Positions 24,801-37,103 are shown, counted from the first letter of the stretch. The stretch is DNA of 64,000 nt from Sipunculus nudus (GCA_026874595.1 CM049321.1:7994979-8058978), one strand, 5' to 3'. Made by a program: numbers and translations. The notes: a model not told the origin generated them from the sequence alone.

Positions 24801-26219
24801 TTATCTTCAATTTATTATACAGAAGCTATGAACAGCCACACAGGCCTTTGCTTCTTATTTTCTTCACCAATTTTTCATTTTGAAATGTAATAGGTTAATA
24901 TATTTTCCTTTTCCATTAGCTGTATCTCAACTTTTTTGTCATTGTTTCATCTTTGACATGAGATTCATTTTATATTTTTTTGCATCTGCTCTTCCACCAT
25001 TTGCAAATTATCTAAAATATATTTTCTAATGTTGCTGTATATGTTTAAAAAATAAAACAGCCCATTACAAAAATTTTTATCTTTGCCTTTCTGCTTTTAT
25101 TAGGTAATATTTTACAAAATAGTTATTCATTAATTACACCTATTAATTGTAAAGATGATCTTGAACAACCTGTTCCTTCAATAAAAGGGATTTAAATGAC
25201 TAAGTATAATAAGTGTATGAAGTGCTGGTTAAGTCAAAGCAAAATGATATCAATGGGACAGACTTACACTCCTCATGCAGTGGATATATACTGCAATTGT
25301 CCCAAATCTCCTTACGTTTTAACCGCTGCTTTGAGGAGCAACGTTCTCTGGGTTACACCACCAGGGTGCGCACAGAGCAAAGAAGTGTAATCAGGGAAAT
25401 GAAAGCATGGAAATGAGAAATATGAGAAGATATCAAGAAGATTTCCCCAGGACAATGGAAAGAGTACTTTGCATGTCTATAATTCTTTTTAGTTTGTTTA
25501 AAGACAAGGCAGACCTGCTTCCAGCTCTTTTTATCTGATCAAAACTGCCTAAAGACTCAGATGAAAAATTTAGAGCCCTGCATGCATGCTTATGTCACAC
25601 CATGCTGGTAGCTAATATTAATACCAGCATACTTGTGGCAGAGCTTCCAATTATTTATTTTAATAAAGGAATATAGTATTCACACTGCAATAGATACAAT
25701 AGAGTTCTCTGCAGAAGTGGGTCAATTTAACACACACCCAGATAGTTACACGACTCAGGCCTTTAGAACCATAAATAGTTGGGCTGTTATTTCCACCAAC
25801 TGCTTTGCTCAGAACCAAATGGGGAAATATAAATTTGTTCACAGGGTAAATAAGCCATCCATGCTCAAGTGTCATAGTAACATCAACAGCAATACTTATA
25901 TAACTACTAGCTTTCTAAAACCTACAACTGTTCAGTCAGAAACAATAATTCATTAATTGTTATCTCTATCAAAGATGTGATGTTTTCATATGCATTGATT
26001 GGTTGGTTTGTTTGTCTGATTATACATTTATTAATTACCAACATTTATATCTGTTGCTTAATGATCTTGGTCACATATGGAAAAAAAACCCATTTAAGTT
26101 TAGTTTTGTTCTAAATCTAAATGTGAATCAAGACTTTTTGTCTTCATGATTTTCCAGGCTCTGTCCTTATTTCCTCTTTAATTATACTGTCCATGATACT
26201 TTTGGAAAAAATCAAGTGC

Positions 26220-26310
26220 CTTTCAGATGCTGGGTGTCCAAGGGGCAATGCATGATGCTTACTCTAACAGTAATCTGGGTTTGAATCCCTGTGAAACAAA
26301 AGAAGCCTTT
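26220..26310 (+). repeat. tRNA-related fragment
   Basis: GGGTTTGAATCCCTG at about 26,278 is close to a tRNA B box (GGTTCGAATCC) with self-complementary flanks. The A-box side is not clear, so this is at most a SINE-head fragment. Confidence 0.3.
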
Positions 26311-27548
26311 TCAACTAGACCTTTAATTTGTGAGAATGCAGTTCAACACTGTAATTTAATTCTTCCATTTTCACAGTTCTTCAATTATAACTTTCACAAA
26401 AGCAATTGATCTCTCTTCCCTTGAAATAAAAACTGTTAAAACCAAAGGAAAACCCTCACTTTTCATTTTGATTATCACTCCATCTTTGCGGTATGTGGAG
26501 CCTGTACTGTATCTGTCACAATGTTCTTTGGACTTCTCTTTAGCACCATGCTCGAGTGTAACATGATCAAACAAACAGTTTTCCATCAATTCATGAATCA
26601 TCTCAGTAAGGGACACAGACAGCTGTAGCAATGGTGAAGCAATAGAGCGAACCCATAAAGTAATATATCACTGACAAAGAGCCACAAGAGCTGACACGAG
26701 AGCCGAGAAGTCTTTGATTCTAATACACAAGTTCTATGTTAAGGGTGAGAAAGAACAGTGAAAGCTTCTAAAGCCTGTCTCCTTCTCTTGTGAGATTTTT
26801 ACAAAGACGGACGAGAGATTCTGTGAATCCCATAGAGATCACATGATGTAAGCTACTCGTAATTGTTTTGTCATTTTTTTTTATTTCTTGTCCTTATCTC
26901 GGGACTGTTATCTCCCCTCCATGTGGCTCTTCTGCTTTGTAAATTGGTGTAAATCCCGGAAGGCCGGTTCCACATGAAAATCAACGAGATGAACGCAGTA
27001 ACACGGCTCTATCTTACTGCCTGCGGTCTGATTTATCCGTGTTCTTCAGTTCAAAATCACACCACTTGTGTCTGTAAACATTTCATTACCCTCCACTGGG
27101 TTCCAAATTTGCTTGAAACATTATGGCCTGTTGTATCCAGGTTTTGCAGGTGAACCAGGAAATTTTCCCAATCTTATTAGACCTTTGGTCTCCTGTAGGA
27201 CATATATTTGCCATTAAAGATAGAAATCTATAATTTAATTTCTGTAGAATGGTTTAAGAATATGCATGCAAATGAAAATATTTATGTCAGTGTGTGGATC
27301 ATTGTTGAGGCAATATGGTCCAACAAATTACCATTTCATTATATGTTCATTAAAGGTTCACTTAACTAAATTCTAAAGAAAGCATAGTTCTGAGCTTTCA
27401 CTTACATCTCTGGGTCAGATTTTTTACAGGTTTGTACGTTTCTTTGCCAAATACAGACCTGACCCAAAAAACTCTGGCCTCATGCCTGCTGGCCACCTGA
27501 AATTTCAAACCCTGCAACAGCCTGAGTAACTCAAATGTGTTTACTCAC

Positions 27549-27759
27549 AAATATGTGAAAAGGACTGATATCTCAAGTATTCCTTATCTCTCCATGAAGT
27601 CTGATTTATTCCTGTTCCCAAGTCTCCTGACTCTGAAGGTGTACCTATGATAGTTGGATATCCCGGGGTATGACACAGAACTGTACAAGTATTTGACTCA
27701 CAGATAATACAGACCACACTGATTAAGTCCACGACCTTGGCTTGCACAGACCTTGGCAT
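27549..27759 (-). CDS. Candidate internal exon, unknown product
   Basis: On the minus strand a good acceptor (TTTGTTACCCATTACAG) precedes a 211-base open segment that ends at the donor ATTT|GTGAGTAAA. The frame begins MPRSVQAKVVDLISVVCIIC and continues with CTVLCHTPGYPTIIG. A stop lies one codon past the donor, as expected for a spliced exon. Cysteines in CIICESNTCTVLC could suggest an extracellular or metal-binding segment, but no domain is recognised. An earlier donor (TCT|GTGAGTC) would give a shorter exon. Confidence 0.25.
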
Positions 27760-29310
27760 CTGTAATGGGTAACAAACACTTTATATCATAACTCTCTCCA
27801 CAAAAATGAACCATCATATATGTACATATATAAGATTTTAACATTTTCTGAAAGCTTCTTCCCTTCATGAAGAGACATGCTAAGATATTAAACTACTGAG
27901 GACACTCAACAGAGTGCACATACCTCCAGCAAGGCAAAATGAACCCTACTGCATCTCAACCCCCCCCCCCTTCTCCCTTATCCAGTTCCACATAAATTTA
28001 ATATATTCTTCTATTGCCGACGTTCCACTCGCAAATTTTCATGGTAATGGCCCAGCTAGGTTCTATTAATTATTGTTAGAAATCCAGGTGACAAACAAAC
28101 CAAATATTCTCCAACAGGACTGAAAACATAACCTCCTAAGTTGCCAAGGAAACAAGCAGTTTCCTGGCAGTCCTATAAAAACATGACATTATTGAATATG
28201 AAAAATTCGCCAGAGAATGATGCTGTGAGTGAGGACTTCGGCAGGTCTTTGTTGTGGCAGCCTTGACCAGAGCTGGCGGTGCTGTGGACAGGAGACAGCC
28301 ATGCTTCCTGAGTAATTACCAGAGATTTACTAAATTGTGACAGTACACTGTGGCACCATTATGTATAATTCAGAGCATTCTACAAGACTACAAGTCATCC
28401 CTAATTACTAAGTTAATTGAATTTTCGTCTTTCTGCATTAATTCTCTGTCAGGCCAACAGTCCACTGTCCTTGCACGCCACCTAAACACAAATGGAAGAA
28501 CATCAAACTAATTAACCTACTGTAGTTTCCACATAACATGAAGAGCTGAGACCAACGTATTTGTTTTATAAATATACTTGTAATGAAAATGCTCTTTTTT
28601 TAATTTTTGTTGTTTGAGCCAACTGCCTCTATTATAATGCTAGCTTACCTAAGTAAATACATCTGCAGAATTCCCTTTTGATTTCAGACTGCATGATGGG
28701 GCAGTGGCCAACGCTTCCTCTCATTTTATATGCTGGTGTTAACCAGGCCCAGTGAATACGTCATTTTATGATATATTTACTTATTCAGCATCTGGAGGAA
28801 ATAATGTCTTACATCAACAAATTGATGTACTTCCAAATTTTTTGTAAGGTAAAAACACTATATTGTACTGGCTTTAAGGCTTCGCCATATGAAGACATCA
28901 GCATTTGAGGTGGGTCAAATAGTAATGTGAATATATTTGGGCTAAATATATTTTTATAATAAAATCACTTTATTGATGCTCTGACTAAATAGACCTACCT
29001 TATTTAGCATTCTTTATGAATATACACATGTATCTTCATGGATCTACTGTAGAAGAGCAAGTCTGATTCTTCGAAAGCAATACTGTTTTAATGTGGAAGG
29101 TCTTGACTAACATGATCTTTTAAATCCCACATGGGCAGGGCTTATAAAACCAAGGCAGATAAACTGTTCATGGATGATAATAAAATTCAGAAGTTTTGAG
29201 ATTCCATAATATACATTATATATGTACAAGTGGGTACAAAGCCAATATTATAGAGGCCAATATCCTTCTTTTGACCCATAATCTGTACTGTTGACCTATA
29301 ATCATGCCTC
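27760..29310. other. Unique DNA with poly-C tract
   Basis: An 11-base C run lies at 27,960-27,970. Homeodomain-type motifs (CCCTAATTACTAAGTTAATTG) occur near 28,400. No gene is supported. A minus-strand donor-like TTAG|GTAAGC near 28,652 follows about 37 open codons, but no convincing acceptor was found. Confidence 0.35.
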
Positions 29311-29313
29311 TGG

Positions 29314-29318
29314 TTATA

Positions 29319-29378
<60 letters not shown>
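29314..29378. repeat. (TA)n microsatellite
   Basis: Long TA run with two TTTA interruptions. Confidence 0.96.
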
Positions 29379-30388
29379 GTGATACATGTCCTATTTAGAA
29401 ATACAAAAGAACATGAGAAATACTAGCCCGACTAAATTCTTTAATGTTTTTGCATATATGCATGAGGTCTACTTGACATGCACAATTTTCTTGCAATTAG
29501 TAAGTCCATTCCTTTATTTCCCCTTAACAGATTTCTTCCGTAAAATTTTTATCTACTTTCTAGTTATTAGGATGTTGCTCCTAACATTTTTGTGGCAGCA
29601 AAATTCTGTAATATAAAAATATCATTAATTCCATTAAAAATCTAGGCAAAAGCTGGGTTCCCAGTATTTCATGAAAACAAAATTCCCTTTTTTTTATGGA
29701 TTTTTAAGATTCAACGATACTTATATTAAGACCTATGTCCACTGTTGCTGCACAGAGCAGTAAAGCATGGTGACACTAAGATATATTTTATTGTACAGTT
29801 CTGTCCAGCTTTCTCTGATTTCAAGGAGACATGACTGAGAACCCAGCTAATCAAATCATGAAAATCATGGGCACAAAAATTTATAGGGCTGGAACTTCAC
29901 TGCAGCATAAATACTATACTCTAGTTTATCCTAACAAGGCAGAAAGATTAACAGACGAAGACTACTTCTTTTATAAAAATTCTAGTACGAGGTGCTATGT
30001 TACCGACTTAACTGTAATATGACACAGAAAGGAAAAGATGAGATATGTTTGGCAGAGTCCAGCAGTGCCTGATATGAGATAATTAAGGTTGTATTCAGTG
30101 TACACTCCATCACCATTTGGTTTGTTTTATGTACATTCACATCCATCATTCAATCAGACTTATGAAGCCTGTCTTATTCCTGTAGATATTTTCAGTGCAA
30201 CATGTAATCTGCTATTGATTTTACATTTATGCCGGCTGCATGGTCTCTTACAGGTCTCTTCATTATAACCAAGAGTAGACATTGTGCCTCAAACAAATAT
30301 CCTACAGAGATGTGTACTTATCTTTGATCTTTAGGCTTTACAGGTACACTAATGTCAAAACTTCAAAGAGCCAGCATCAGACAATCAC

Positions 30389-31110
30389 TTGATCCAGGCC
30401 ATGGTGTATATATATAGATACCTGATCCAGAGTTTTACAATTACAAGCAAGCCTGATCCATCAACTACAGAGTATATATACATTTGATCCAAAGATCTAG
30501 ACAAAGATATGTATATATATATGATCAGGAATGTAAAAAGTACATGCATACCTGATCCAAAGATAAAACTAAGGACCAAGGATTCAAGAACCAGTGACCA
30601 GATAAATGCCTGATCCAGAAATCTCAGAGTATATTAGCATACCTGGTCCACATGACTGGAGATCATATGAATGCCTGATCCAAAGCTCACAGCTAGAGTA
30701 TAAACATACCTGATCAACAGACCAGAGATCAGATTAATGCCTGATCAAGAGCTTTCAGAGTAAAAACATAACTGATCCATAGACTGGAGACCAGATTAAT
30801 GCCTGATTCGGAGCTCACAGAGTATAAACATAACTGATCAACAGACTAGAGATCAAATTAATGCCTGATCCAGAGCTCACATCTAGAGTATAAATATAAC
30901 TGATCCACAGACTAAAGATTAGATTAATGTATGATCCAGAGCTCACAGAGTATAAACATAACTGGTCCACAGACCAGAGATCAGATTAATGTATGATCCA
31001 GAGCTCACAGAGTATAAACATAACTGGTCCACAGACCAGAGATCAGATTAATGCCTGATCCAGAGCTTACAGAGTATAAACATAACTGATCCATAGACTA
31101 GAGATCAGAC
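30389..31110 (+). repeat. About 62-bp minisatellite, about 12 diverged units
   Basis: Units carry CTGATCCAGAGCTCACAGAG, then TATAAACATAACTG(A/G)TCC, then ACAGACCAGAGATCAGATTA. Neighbouring units near 30,932, 30,994 and 31,056 are spaced exactly 62 bases and are almost identical. Units on the left are shorter and more diverged, with TATATATA insertions. The gradient suggests recent homogenisation on the right side. Confidence 0.85.
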
Positions 31111-31807
31111 TGAATATACTGCAAGTACAGGTACTAAGTATGCCGGAGTGGTAGGACCACAATCAGTAGATTTATAACCAACACAATGTATGTAAATTTG
31201 AGCTAAAAATCCAAGATCCCATGAACACCTGATCCAGAGCTGACTGAAATACCTGCTCTATATGTCCCTATGTGATTGGATAAATATTTGACTGACTATA
31301 CACAGTGTAGATTTATACATGAGACATTAATAATAGTTGGATCAGACCGGCTTAATATGAAACAAACATCAAACAAAGGTCTAAGATCTGACATATCAAC
31401 AACAAAACACATCTAGGTCAGTTTAAGAGCTGTGCAATCCTGCAGTTTCCATCAATTGTAATGAATCTATCAATCATTTTGATAATAATTTTTTTCTCAG
31501 CAGGAATTAATATATCTCTGAAATAGCTAATTTCAACAATTTTTTTATTGATATAAATTTGTCACAATTGTTTCTAATATTTACCTTTTGCAAAGTCCAG
31601 ACAAATATCCACAAGTATAACAGAGTCATCAGATGAATACTTATTGTATGGTAGTCTCTATGGCAACATAAAAAATAAATAAAATATCATATTGATCATT
31701 CTACATTTTCCTAGATACTGCAGGCAATGTATGACCTTGAAGACAGTAGGTCACCTAAGAAGCACAAATATTGCAAAGTCTGCTCTTATTTTCTATTATT
31801 TCTGCAG

Positions 31808-31996
31808 AATCAACGTGAAACAACTGATGTTGTGTCTGGGGAATGTCCCTCACTGGAGGGAACTCGGCGCTGCAAAAAGAAATGTAACCTGACTGAAGCA
31901 GAGCTTAAAGAATATGAAAAGTCAAGTGTGGTTGCTAAAAGCAATCGGCTGTCTGGAGCCAGTGATATTCCCACTGATAGCTCGGTGAAATTCTGA
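31808..31996 (+). CDS. Candidate terminal coding exon; possible thrombospondin-type-1 end
   Basis: A strong acceptor (TTATTTTCTATTATTTCTGCAG, ending at 31,807) opens a 63-codon phase-0 frame ending in TGA at 31,994-31,996. The peptide has coding-like composition. Its cysteine block, SGECPSLEGTRRCKKKC, fits the last three cysteines of a thrombospondin type-1 repeat (CP-x-L-x-x-T-R-x-C-x3-C); this is a pattern match from family knowledge, not a database result. A hydrophilic tail of about 40 residues follows and ends in SVKF, with a possible N-glycosylation site NLT. No AATAAA was seen just downstream, and upstream exons with the W-x-x-W part were not found. The overlapping minus frame (31,810-32,136) is less convincing. 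Confidence 0.45.
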   Translation, partial: NQRETTDVVSGECPSLEGTRRCKKKCNLTEAELKEYEKSSVVAKSNRLSGASDIPTDSSVKF

Positions 31997-32256
31997 ATGG
32001 TGCCAGGCAAAGTGGGGATAACCTTTCTGAGGCCATTTCCTTTTTTATTTTCATCTTTTATATATGAAACATCTGCAAGACAGGTGGCCATCAAACCCCA
32101 AATGTTATTTATGATTCCAATATCATGAAAAAGCAAATTTTAAACGATAAAACTGTCATTGCATGGGAACTCTGATATCAACCTCTGTCTCTGGATTAAA
32201 TTTATCTGGCTGCGTCATCTTTTGATAAAATCTTCATTTCCATTCCACAGTTGTTA

Positions 32257-32261
<5 letters not shown>

Positions 32262-32296
<35 letters not shown>
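32262..32296. repeat. (TA)n microsatellite
   Basis: About 17 TA units just upstream of a SINE-head-like segment. Confidence 0.95.
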
Positions 32297-32299
<3 letters not shown>

Positions 32300-32363
32300 G
32301 CATGTCTATGAGTGGCTGGTGCTTGAAAATCTTTTGTTCCTTTCACCATCATAAAAAGTTTCG

Positions 32364-32440
32364 AGGTAGGATGTGGCCTATTGATTAAGATATTTGACTA
32401 AAGATTCTAAGGTCCCTGGTTCGAACCTGCCAAGGCCTCA
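32364..32440 (+). mobile_element. tRNA-derived SINE head
   Basis: GTGGCCTATTGATTAAG resembles a tRNA A-box region, and CTGGTTCGAACCTG contains an exact B box (GGTTCGAACC). GGTAGG and CCTGCC can pair as an acceptor-like stem, but the T and anticodon stems do not fold, so it is not a functional tRNA gene. The RNA polymerase III promoter boxes suggest SINE origin. Confidence 0.5.
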
Positions 32441-32909
32441 ACTGCATCAGGTGAAATCTCTTAAGAATCTTAGACATTTGCTCTAATGTTTTAAAGGGAC
32501 CAATTCTGGTATGTGAGGTCTATTAACTAAAGATAATCCCTTGAAACTTTAAGAAATATTGAAAATGCTGAACCCACCACACACATCTAGGCCTCTTGTT
32601 ATGTTTATATCTACATGTTTATAACATGTGGGGGGCCTGCCAAAATAATCCAAACTCAATAAACAAGGACATCTGTTGGCAAGTCAGACAAATCAAAGTT
32701 TTTTAAACTTAATTTTGTGAACAGGTGACCTTTCAAACTCCGTACATATACAAAAAACCACCTTAGGACACAAGGTTTTTTGTCAACATTTGCGCTATGT
32801 TAACTAACAGTTTGTAGCTAAACCAGCTCGTACATCTCTCACAGAGACGCTTTAAGAACTACTCCCAACAGAAATTACCCAGGTTTCATTTATATGTATT
32901 ATAGAGTTA

Positions 32910-34098
32910 CCGTAAAATCTGTGAAATTTCGTACAGAAAAAAATAATTAAATTTGTGGAAGTCCGAAATTTAACAGTCGATTTCAGCAGTTTTAAAATTA
33001 TGGTCTTGACAAGTTAAAATGCCTCGTCGGCAGTGGGCGATAAAAGGAGCCTCAAGTATTCATTCGCCGATTTTGCATTCATCCGTGTGAACCATGAAGT
33101 TTCATGAATAAAAACATTATTTTCTAAACTTGTTTATTTTATATTAAATCAGTTTGGAAAAGGAATCTGAAAAGTATATCTGAAGAACTTAATCCTGTCA
33201 TGAAGCTCGACACCCGTACATGCTTGCATGACATCCGGGGCTTTGCCCTGAGAGAATGTTTTTCAGGTGGCTTACGCATGGAAATCCCCACTAATGGTGC
33301 ACAAAGAGCTATAGGTCTTTAGATCACCTGAAGAGTTAATCGATCCTGATTATCCAATATCAAAAATCCAACCTCCGTTAAACTTCATGAACGTCTGCCA
33401 GCGCTTTGATGTACAGTTTGATCTCGTGTGACTTGTTTGTTGGGTGATACGGAGCCCGGGTACTCGAAACTAAGTCGTTCTGGTGTGACATTCAAGATAT
33501 TTATTGTAAATGTTTTAATGGAAATTAGCATTAATTTTCAAACTGATTAACATGGGCATTACATACACCGGAACGCCGAGCTTGCTTGAAAGAGACCTAT
33601 TTGAACCTGGCTTACACACGGAAATCCCCTTTACGGTGCACGTAAAGCTAGTGGTCTTGAGATCATTTACGGAGTTAATCCTGATTATCCAATTTCCAAC
33701 CACCGTCAAACTTCATGGACGCCTGTCACTGATTCACGGCGTGTCGCTCGCATCCAGGACAATTAAGCAACTCACATTCGAGATATTATAAGTTTTTGTA
33801 TTGTCGCTGAAACAAAAATCTTAGTTTTCAGTCAAATTACATTCTATATGATGTAGATATAATTCTTATTAATTATCAATAGCATGGCAATCATCGATTG
33901 GACCGGTAGGCTTGTTCACGACCAGATAACATGGTGAGGTTACGTCAGTGTAACATTCATGCCAGTCCTGCTTCGTCAGATGTGGCGTAACAGACCATCG
34001 GCAGTTCGAAATTTAACATGTCATTTTAATAATTATGGTTACTGAAGAAAGACCGTGTACGAAATTCATCGAGGTACAAAATTTCACAGATTTTACGG
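32910..34098. mobile_element. MITE F (1.19 kb, long TIRs, TA target)
   Basis: Terminal inverted repeats CCGTAAAATCTGTGAAATTT and its near-perfect complement (AAATTTCACAGATTTTACGG) flank the element. TA dinucleotides adjoin both ends (32,908-32,909 and 34,099-34,100). Subterminal GAAATTTAACA motifs are also inverted. The interior contains a direct duplication of about 340 bases: CTTACGCATGGAAATCCCC near 33,271 recurs as CTTACACACGGAAATCCCC near 33,611, with GATTATCCAAT and AACTTCATG(A/G)ACG following in both. No transposase is seen; short frames inside are by-products. Confidence 0.75.
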
Positions 34099-34710
34099 TA
34101 GCTAAAACACATGAATTCTACAGAAAAAGTAGGTGAATAGCTAGCCGTGACAACCCGACTCAGTAAGCACTGATAATTGGGCTAGTAAGCCTACTTGAGT
34201 CGTGATACAAGCAAGGAATGCATCACAGTGGTCTTCCATCATGTTGCATTTGCATTGTGGCAAACAGCCCATAATTTTAAAATTAGGCTACAAATTATGA
34301 ATTAACTCAAGAGAATACATGTTAACTCATAACCCAAACTAAAACTCCATCTCTATGGTAATGAGTCATTTCTGTATCACGTACAAGTTGGCTGTGTCCC
34401 GTAACTCGTACGAGCCATGCTTGTATTCATGTGGTCAGAAATTGAACAAACATATGCTGAGTTAAAACGGAACTTTTGTCACTCATGTTTGGTGTTGTTA
34501 GAAATTATACTAAAAAAGCTAACAACTGGACCAGTTTATGTTAATGTAGGCATTGAGGTGTTGTCAGAAAATATTTGCATCCTCATAGGTAGTGCTATCC
34601 TCAGGGAGTGCGTCCCTCGCTGAAGGATGTAACGGCACTCTGACAGCCAGTACGCAGGTCGTAGACTCTCAGAGTGTCAGAGGGCCGAAATGGCGATAGT
34701 GAATAGTAAG

Positions 34711-34800
34711 TTTTAATGACAGGTCATGACTTCTGGATTATTCCCAGCCCCATGCAAATGAAGTCTGATATCCAGAAGGCTTAATAATAATAATAAATAC
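34711..34800 (+). mobile_element. 5'-truncated SINE body, plus strand
   Basis: AATGACAGGTCATGACTTCTGG, then ATCCAGAAGGCTTAATAATAATAA. It matches, in inverted orientation, the 3' body of the SINE at 34,891-35,104. The tRNA head is missing. The A-rich trinucleotide tail (AATAATAATAATAA) marks the 3' end. Confidence 0.65.
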
Positions 34801-34890
34801 CATTTATTTTTTATAAAGAATAGATGCATGGGCTGTTGGCACTGTCTATTGAATGAGGATACAGGTATCCTTATAATTAAGAATGATATG

Positions 34891-35104
34891 TTATTATTAA
34901 TTAAGCCTTCTGGAATTCAGGTTTTATATGCACATAGGTAGGAATAATCCAGAAGCCATAACCTGTCATTAAGACATTAGAGTGAATCTCTGAGGTTCTT
35001 TAACGAGATTTCACCATTATGACATGGAGGCACAGGCGGGGTTCAAACCGGGTACCTTCAGCTTCGAAGTCCAACACCTTAACCACCAGGCTACGTCCTT
35101 CCCC
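34891..35104 (-). mobile_element. Full-length-looking SINE, minus strand
   Basis: On the minus strand the head reads ACGTAGCCTGGTGGTTAAGG (A box) followed by CCCGGTTTGAACCCC (B box), a clear tRNA-related pair. The body continues with AATGACAGGTTATGGCTTCTGG and ends in CCAGAAGGCTTAATTAATAATAA. The plus-strand copy at 34,711-34,800 faces it tail to tail, so the two form a hairpin-capable inverted repeat with arms of about 85-90 bases. Confidence 0.65.
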
Positions 35105-35807
35105 CAAATATCATTCTCATCATATGAATACCTTCATCTTTATTCAACAGACAGCGCCTCCTACAGGCCAAGGACCTATCCTTTAAAAATATCATACAAA
35201 ACTTGGTCTGATGCTGTATGGGTATAAATATAAATGGGCAAACTCTACATGTCATGCTTTAATGATAGTTGGTATTTCCACTTAATGATAGTTTGGTATT
35301 TCCACTGTGGCACACATACAGTGATGTCATTTTTATTGATACACACAAAACACCAATTATTTGTGACATCTCTTGTATTATTTAGAGTCCCCTAGTGGGA
35401 ATGTCTGGGATTATTTGCACTTTTGACCTTTCGGTTGACTTTTATAACCAGCTGTGTGGCTGTATACAGTGTCACATCTCTGATCTGAATATTTATACAT
35501 GTTTAGATAAATTGACACTGGAATAAATATCACCCCAGGTATCAAATCTACACATTATACACTGGAGGGCATGGTGAGCGAGACAAAAGAGCGATACATT
35601 TAACTGTTTATATAACATGAGATATGCTGGATGATTTAAGGACCAAACAAAAAATAATGATACTTTAATTTAGGATATATCAGAGAATCTGATGAATCCA
35701 GGAACCCATATTAGCAGCATACAGCCACACATTATATATTCAGATAATATCACTTTTTATCAGGAATACATTTTCATACATTTTTTATATATCAAAACAT
35801 TTTATTA

Positions 35808-35990
35808 TAAAGCGAAACCTGAGTATAAACCTGTGAGACCACCTATGGGATCATCCAAAAGTGTTTTTTTTTTAACGGGTTAGTTATGACCAATGTGATT
35901 TCTTTTATTTCAGACTCAGTTAAGGGTGGTCTTAACATACAGGTGTTCTTGTAAGACAGGGGCCTTTAAGAGAGGTTCCACTTCTTTATA
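35808..35990. mobile_element. Repeat E, copy 3 (foldback form)
   Basis: The left end GCGAAACCTGAGTATAAACC plus GAGACCACCT and the right end GGTGGTCTTAAC plus AAGAGAGGTTCCACTT are inversely related. The element is therefore a roughly 180-base palindromic MITE. It shares the GGAACCT and AAGACCACC phrases with the copies at 17,990 and 21,040. Confidence 0.5.
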
Positions 35991-36329
35991 TTTTTGTTGT
36001 TTTCTTCATATCATCATCTATCCTATGGTAATGTTAGGCTATTGTCACAAATATTTCAGAGCCTGATAGGGATTGATGGCTAAGCTTAATGTTGGTGTTT
36101 TATAATAGTCGCATTTTATATTGAGATAGATTTGCCGTGATCTCACTAATGTTAGTCAAAACGAAATTGGGATATGAAATACTGACTAATTTGTTACAAC
36201 TGGTCATATGACTGCAAATAACACACCCGAAGAATCTAATATATACTATATAAAATGTACAAAACGTTGATTAAAGGGACATTATACTTTTCAAGTTTTT
36301 CAGACAATCAGATACTTTTCATTACTAGA

Positions 36330-36455
36330 AGCCCATCCCTGATTGTGTGTGTGTGTGTTTGTTCACAACATAACTTGCGCAATCATGAATGGAATATCAT
36401 GAAATTTTCAGCACATTTCAGGAATGGGCTAATAAAGAAAGAATTTTGATGAATT
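36330..36455 (+). repeat. Dispersed repeat D, copy 1 (partial)
   Basis: GTGTGTTTGTTCACAACATAAC, then GCAATCATGAATGG...ATCATGAAATTTTCAG...CAGGAATGGGCTAAT. It matches the middle of repeat D at 48,780-48,870. Confidence 0.6.
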
Positions 36456-36989
36456 AGTTTTTTTGAAGATTAGATTTAGAAAATTACAAGTAGATTACTT
36501 TTAATACTATAACTTATAGCTCTGATACAAAATATTTAAATTCATGATAAAGTTTTTGTATAATCTGCATGAAGAACTTAGTCTCAAGGGAAGGGGTTCA
36601 ATATTTGCTTCTTCACCTGAGACTAACTTATGAAACAGATAACACTGTTGGTCCAATTCACTGTGAAGCTTAATTGAGATCTACACAGTTTGTTGGTATT
36701 AAGTTCACTGTACTGTGATCTGTTCCTGTGCTTCAATGGAACACACTGCTGATACTGAAGATATAATACAAGTTCATAAAGCCCTGGGCTCACCAGAACC
36801 TGGCATGGATCACTCGGTAACCTAGCTTCACTCAGTTAAAGTCCATACAATTAGATACCCCAACCATTTCCAACTATTAAAAAAATTAATGACTTCAATT
36901 GCCACAACATACTTTTGGAAAATTATCTAAAATATTAGGGACTGGATCTTAACAACTTAATTTCAGTGGACTGAAAAAGTGGTTGTTAT

Positions 36990-37035
36990 TTTGAGGTGGT
37001 CTCTTAAACGAGGTAGGCGAGGTTTTACTGTATAA
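36990..37035 (-). repeat. Repeat E, short copy 4
   Basis: GAGGTGGTCTCTTAAACGAGG and CGAGGTTTTACTGTAT are the inverse of the E-family phrases (AAGACCACC, AACCT). A fragment. Confidence 0.4.
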
Positions 37036-37103
37036 ACCACAGACACCAGACAATACGGATATAACATATGGGCATTATGGGGATATTTGTTTGGATTTCT
37101 TAC

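Larger units (their letters stand above)
20060..27500. other. Mostly unique AT-rich DNA
   Basis: Apart from the repeat E copy (21,040), a weak exon candidate (21,714) and a tRNA-related fragment (26,220), no gene or intact mobile element is recognised. A moderately GC-richer patch with CTGCAG palindromes lies at 23,800-24,050. Frames at 23,721, 23,804 and 24,050 overlap there without consistent splice signals. Confidence 0.45.

Noticed and set aside
32364-32440. Functional tRNA gene
   Set aside because: A- and B-box motifs are present but the T, D and anticodon stems do not fold; it fits a SINE head.
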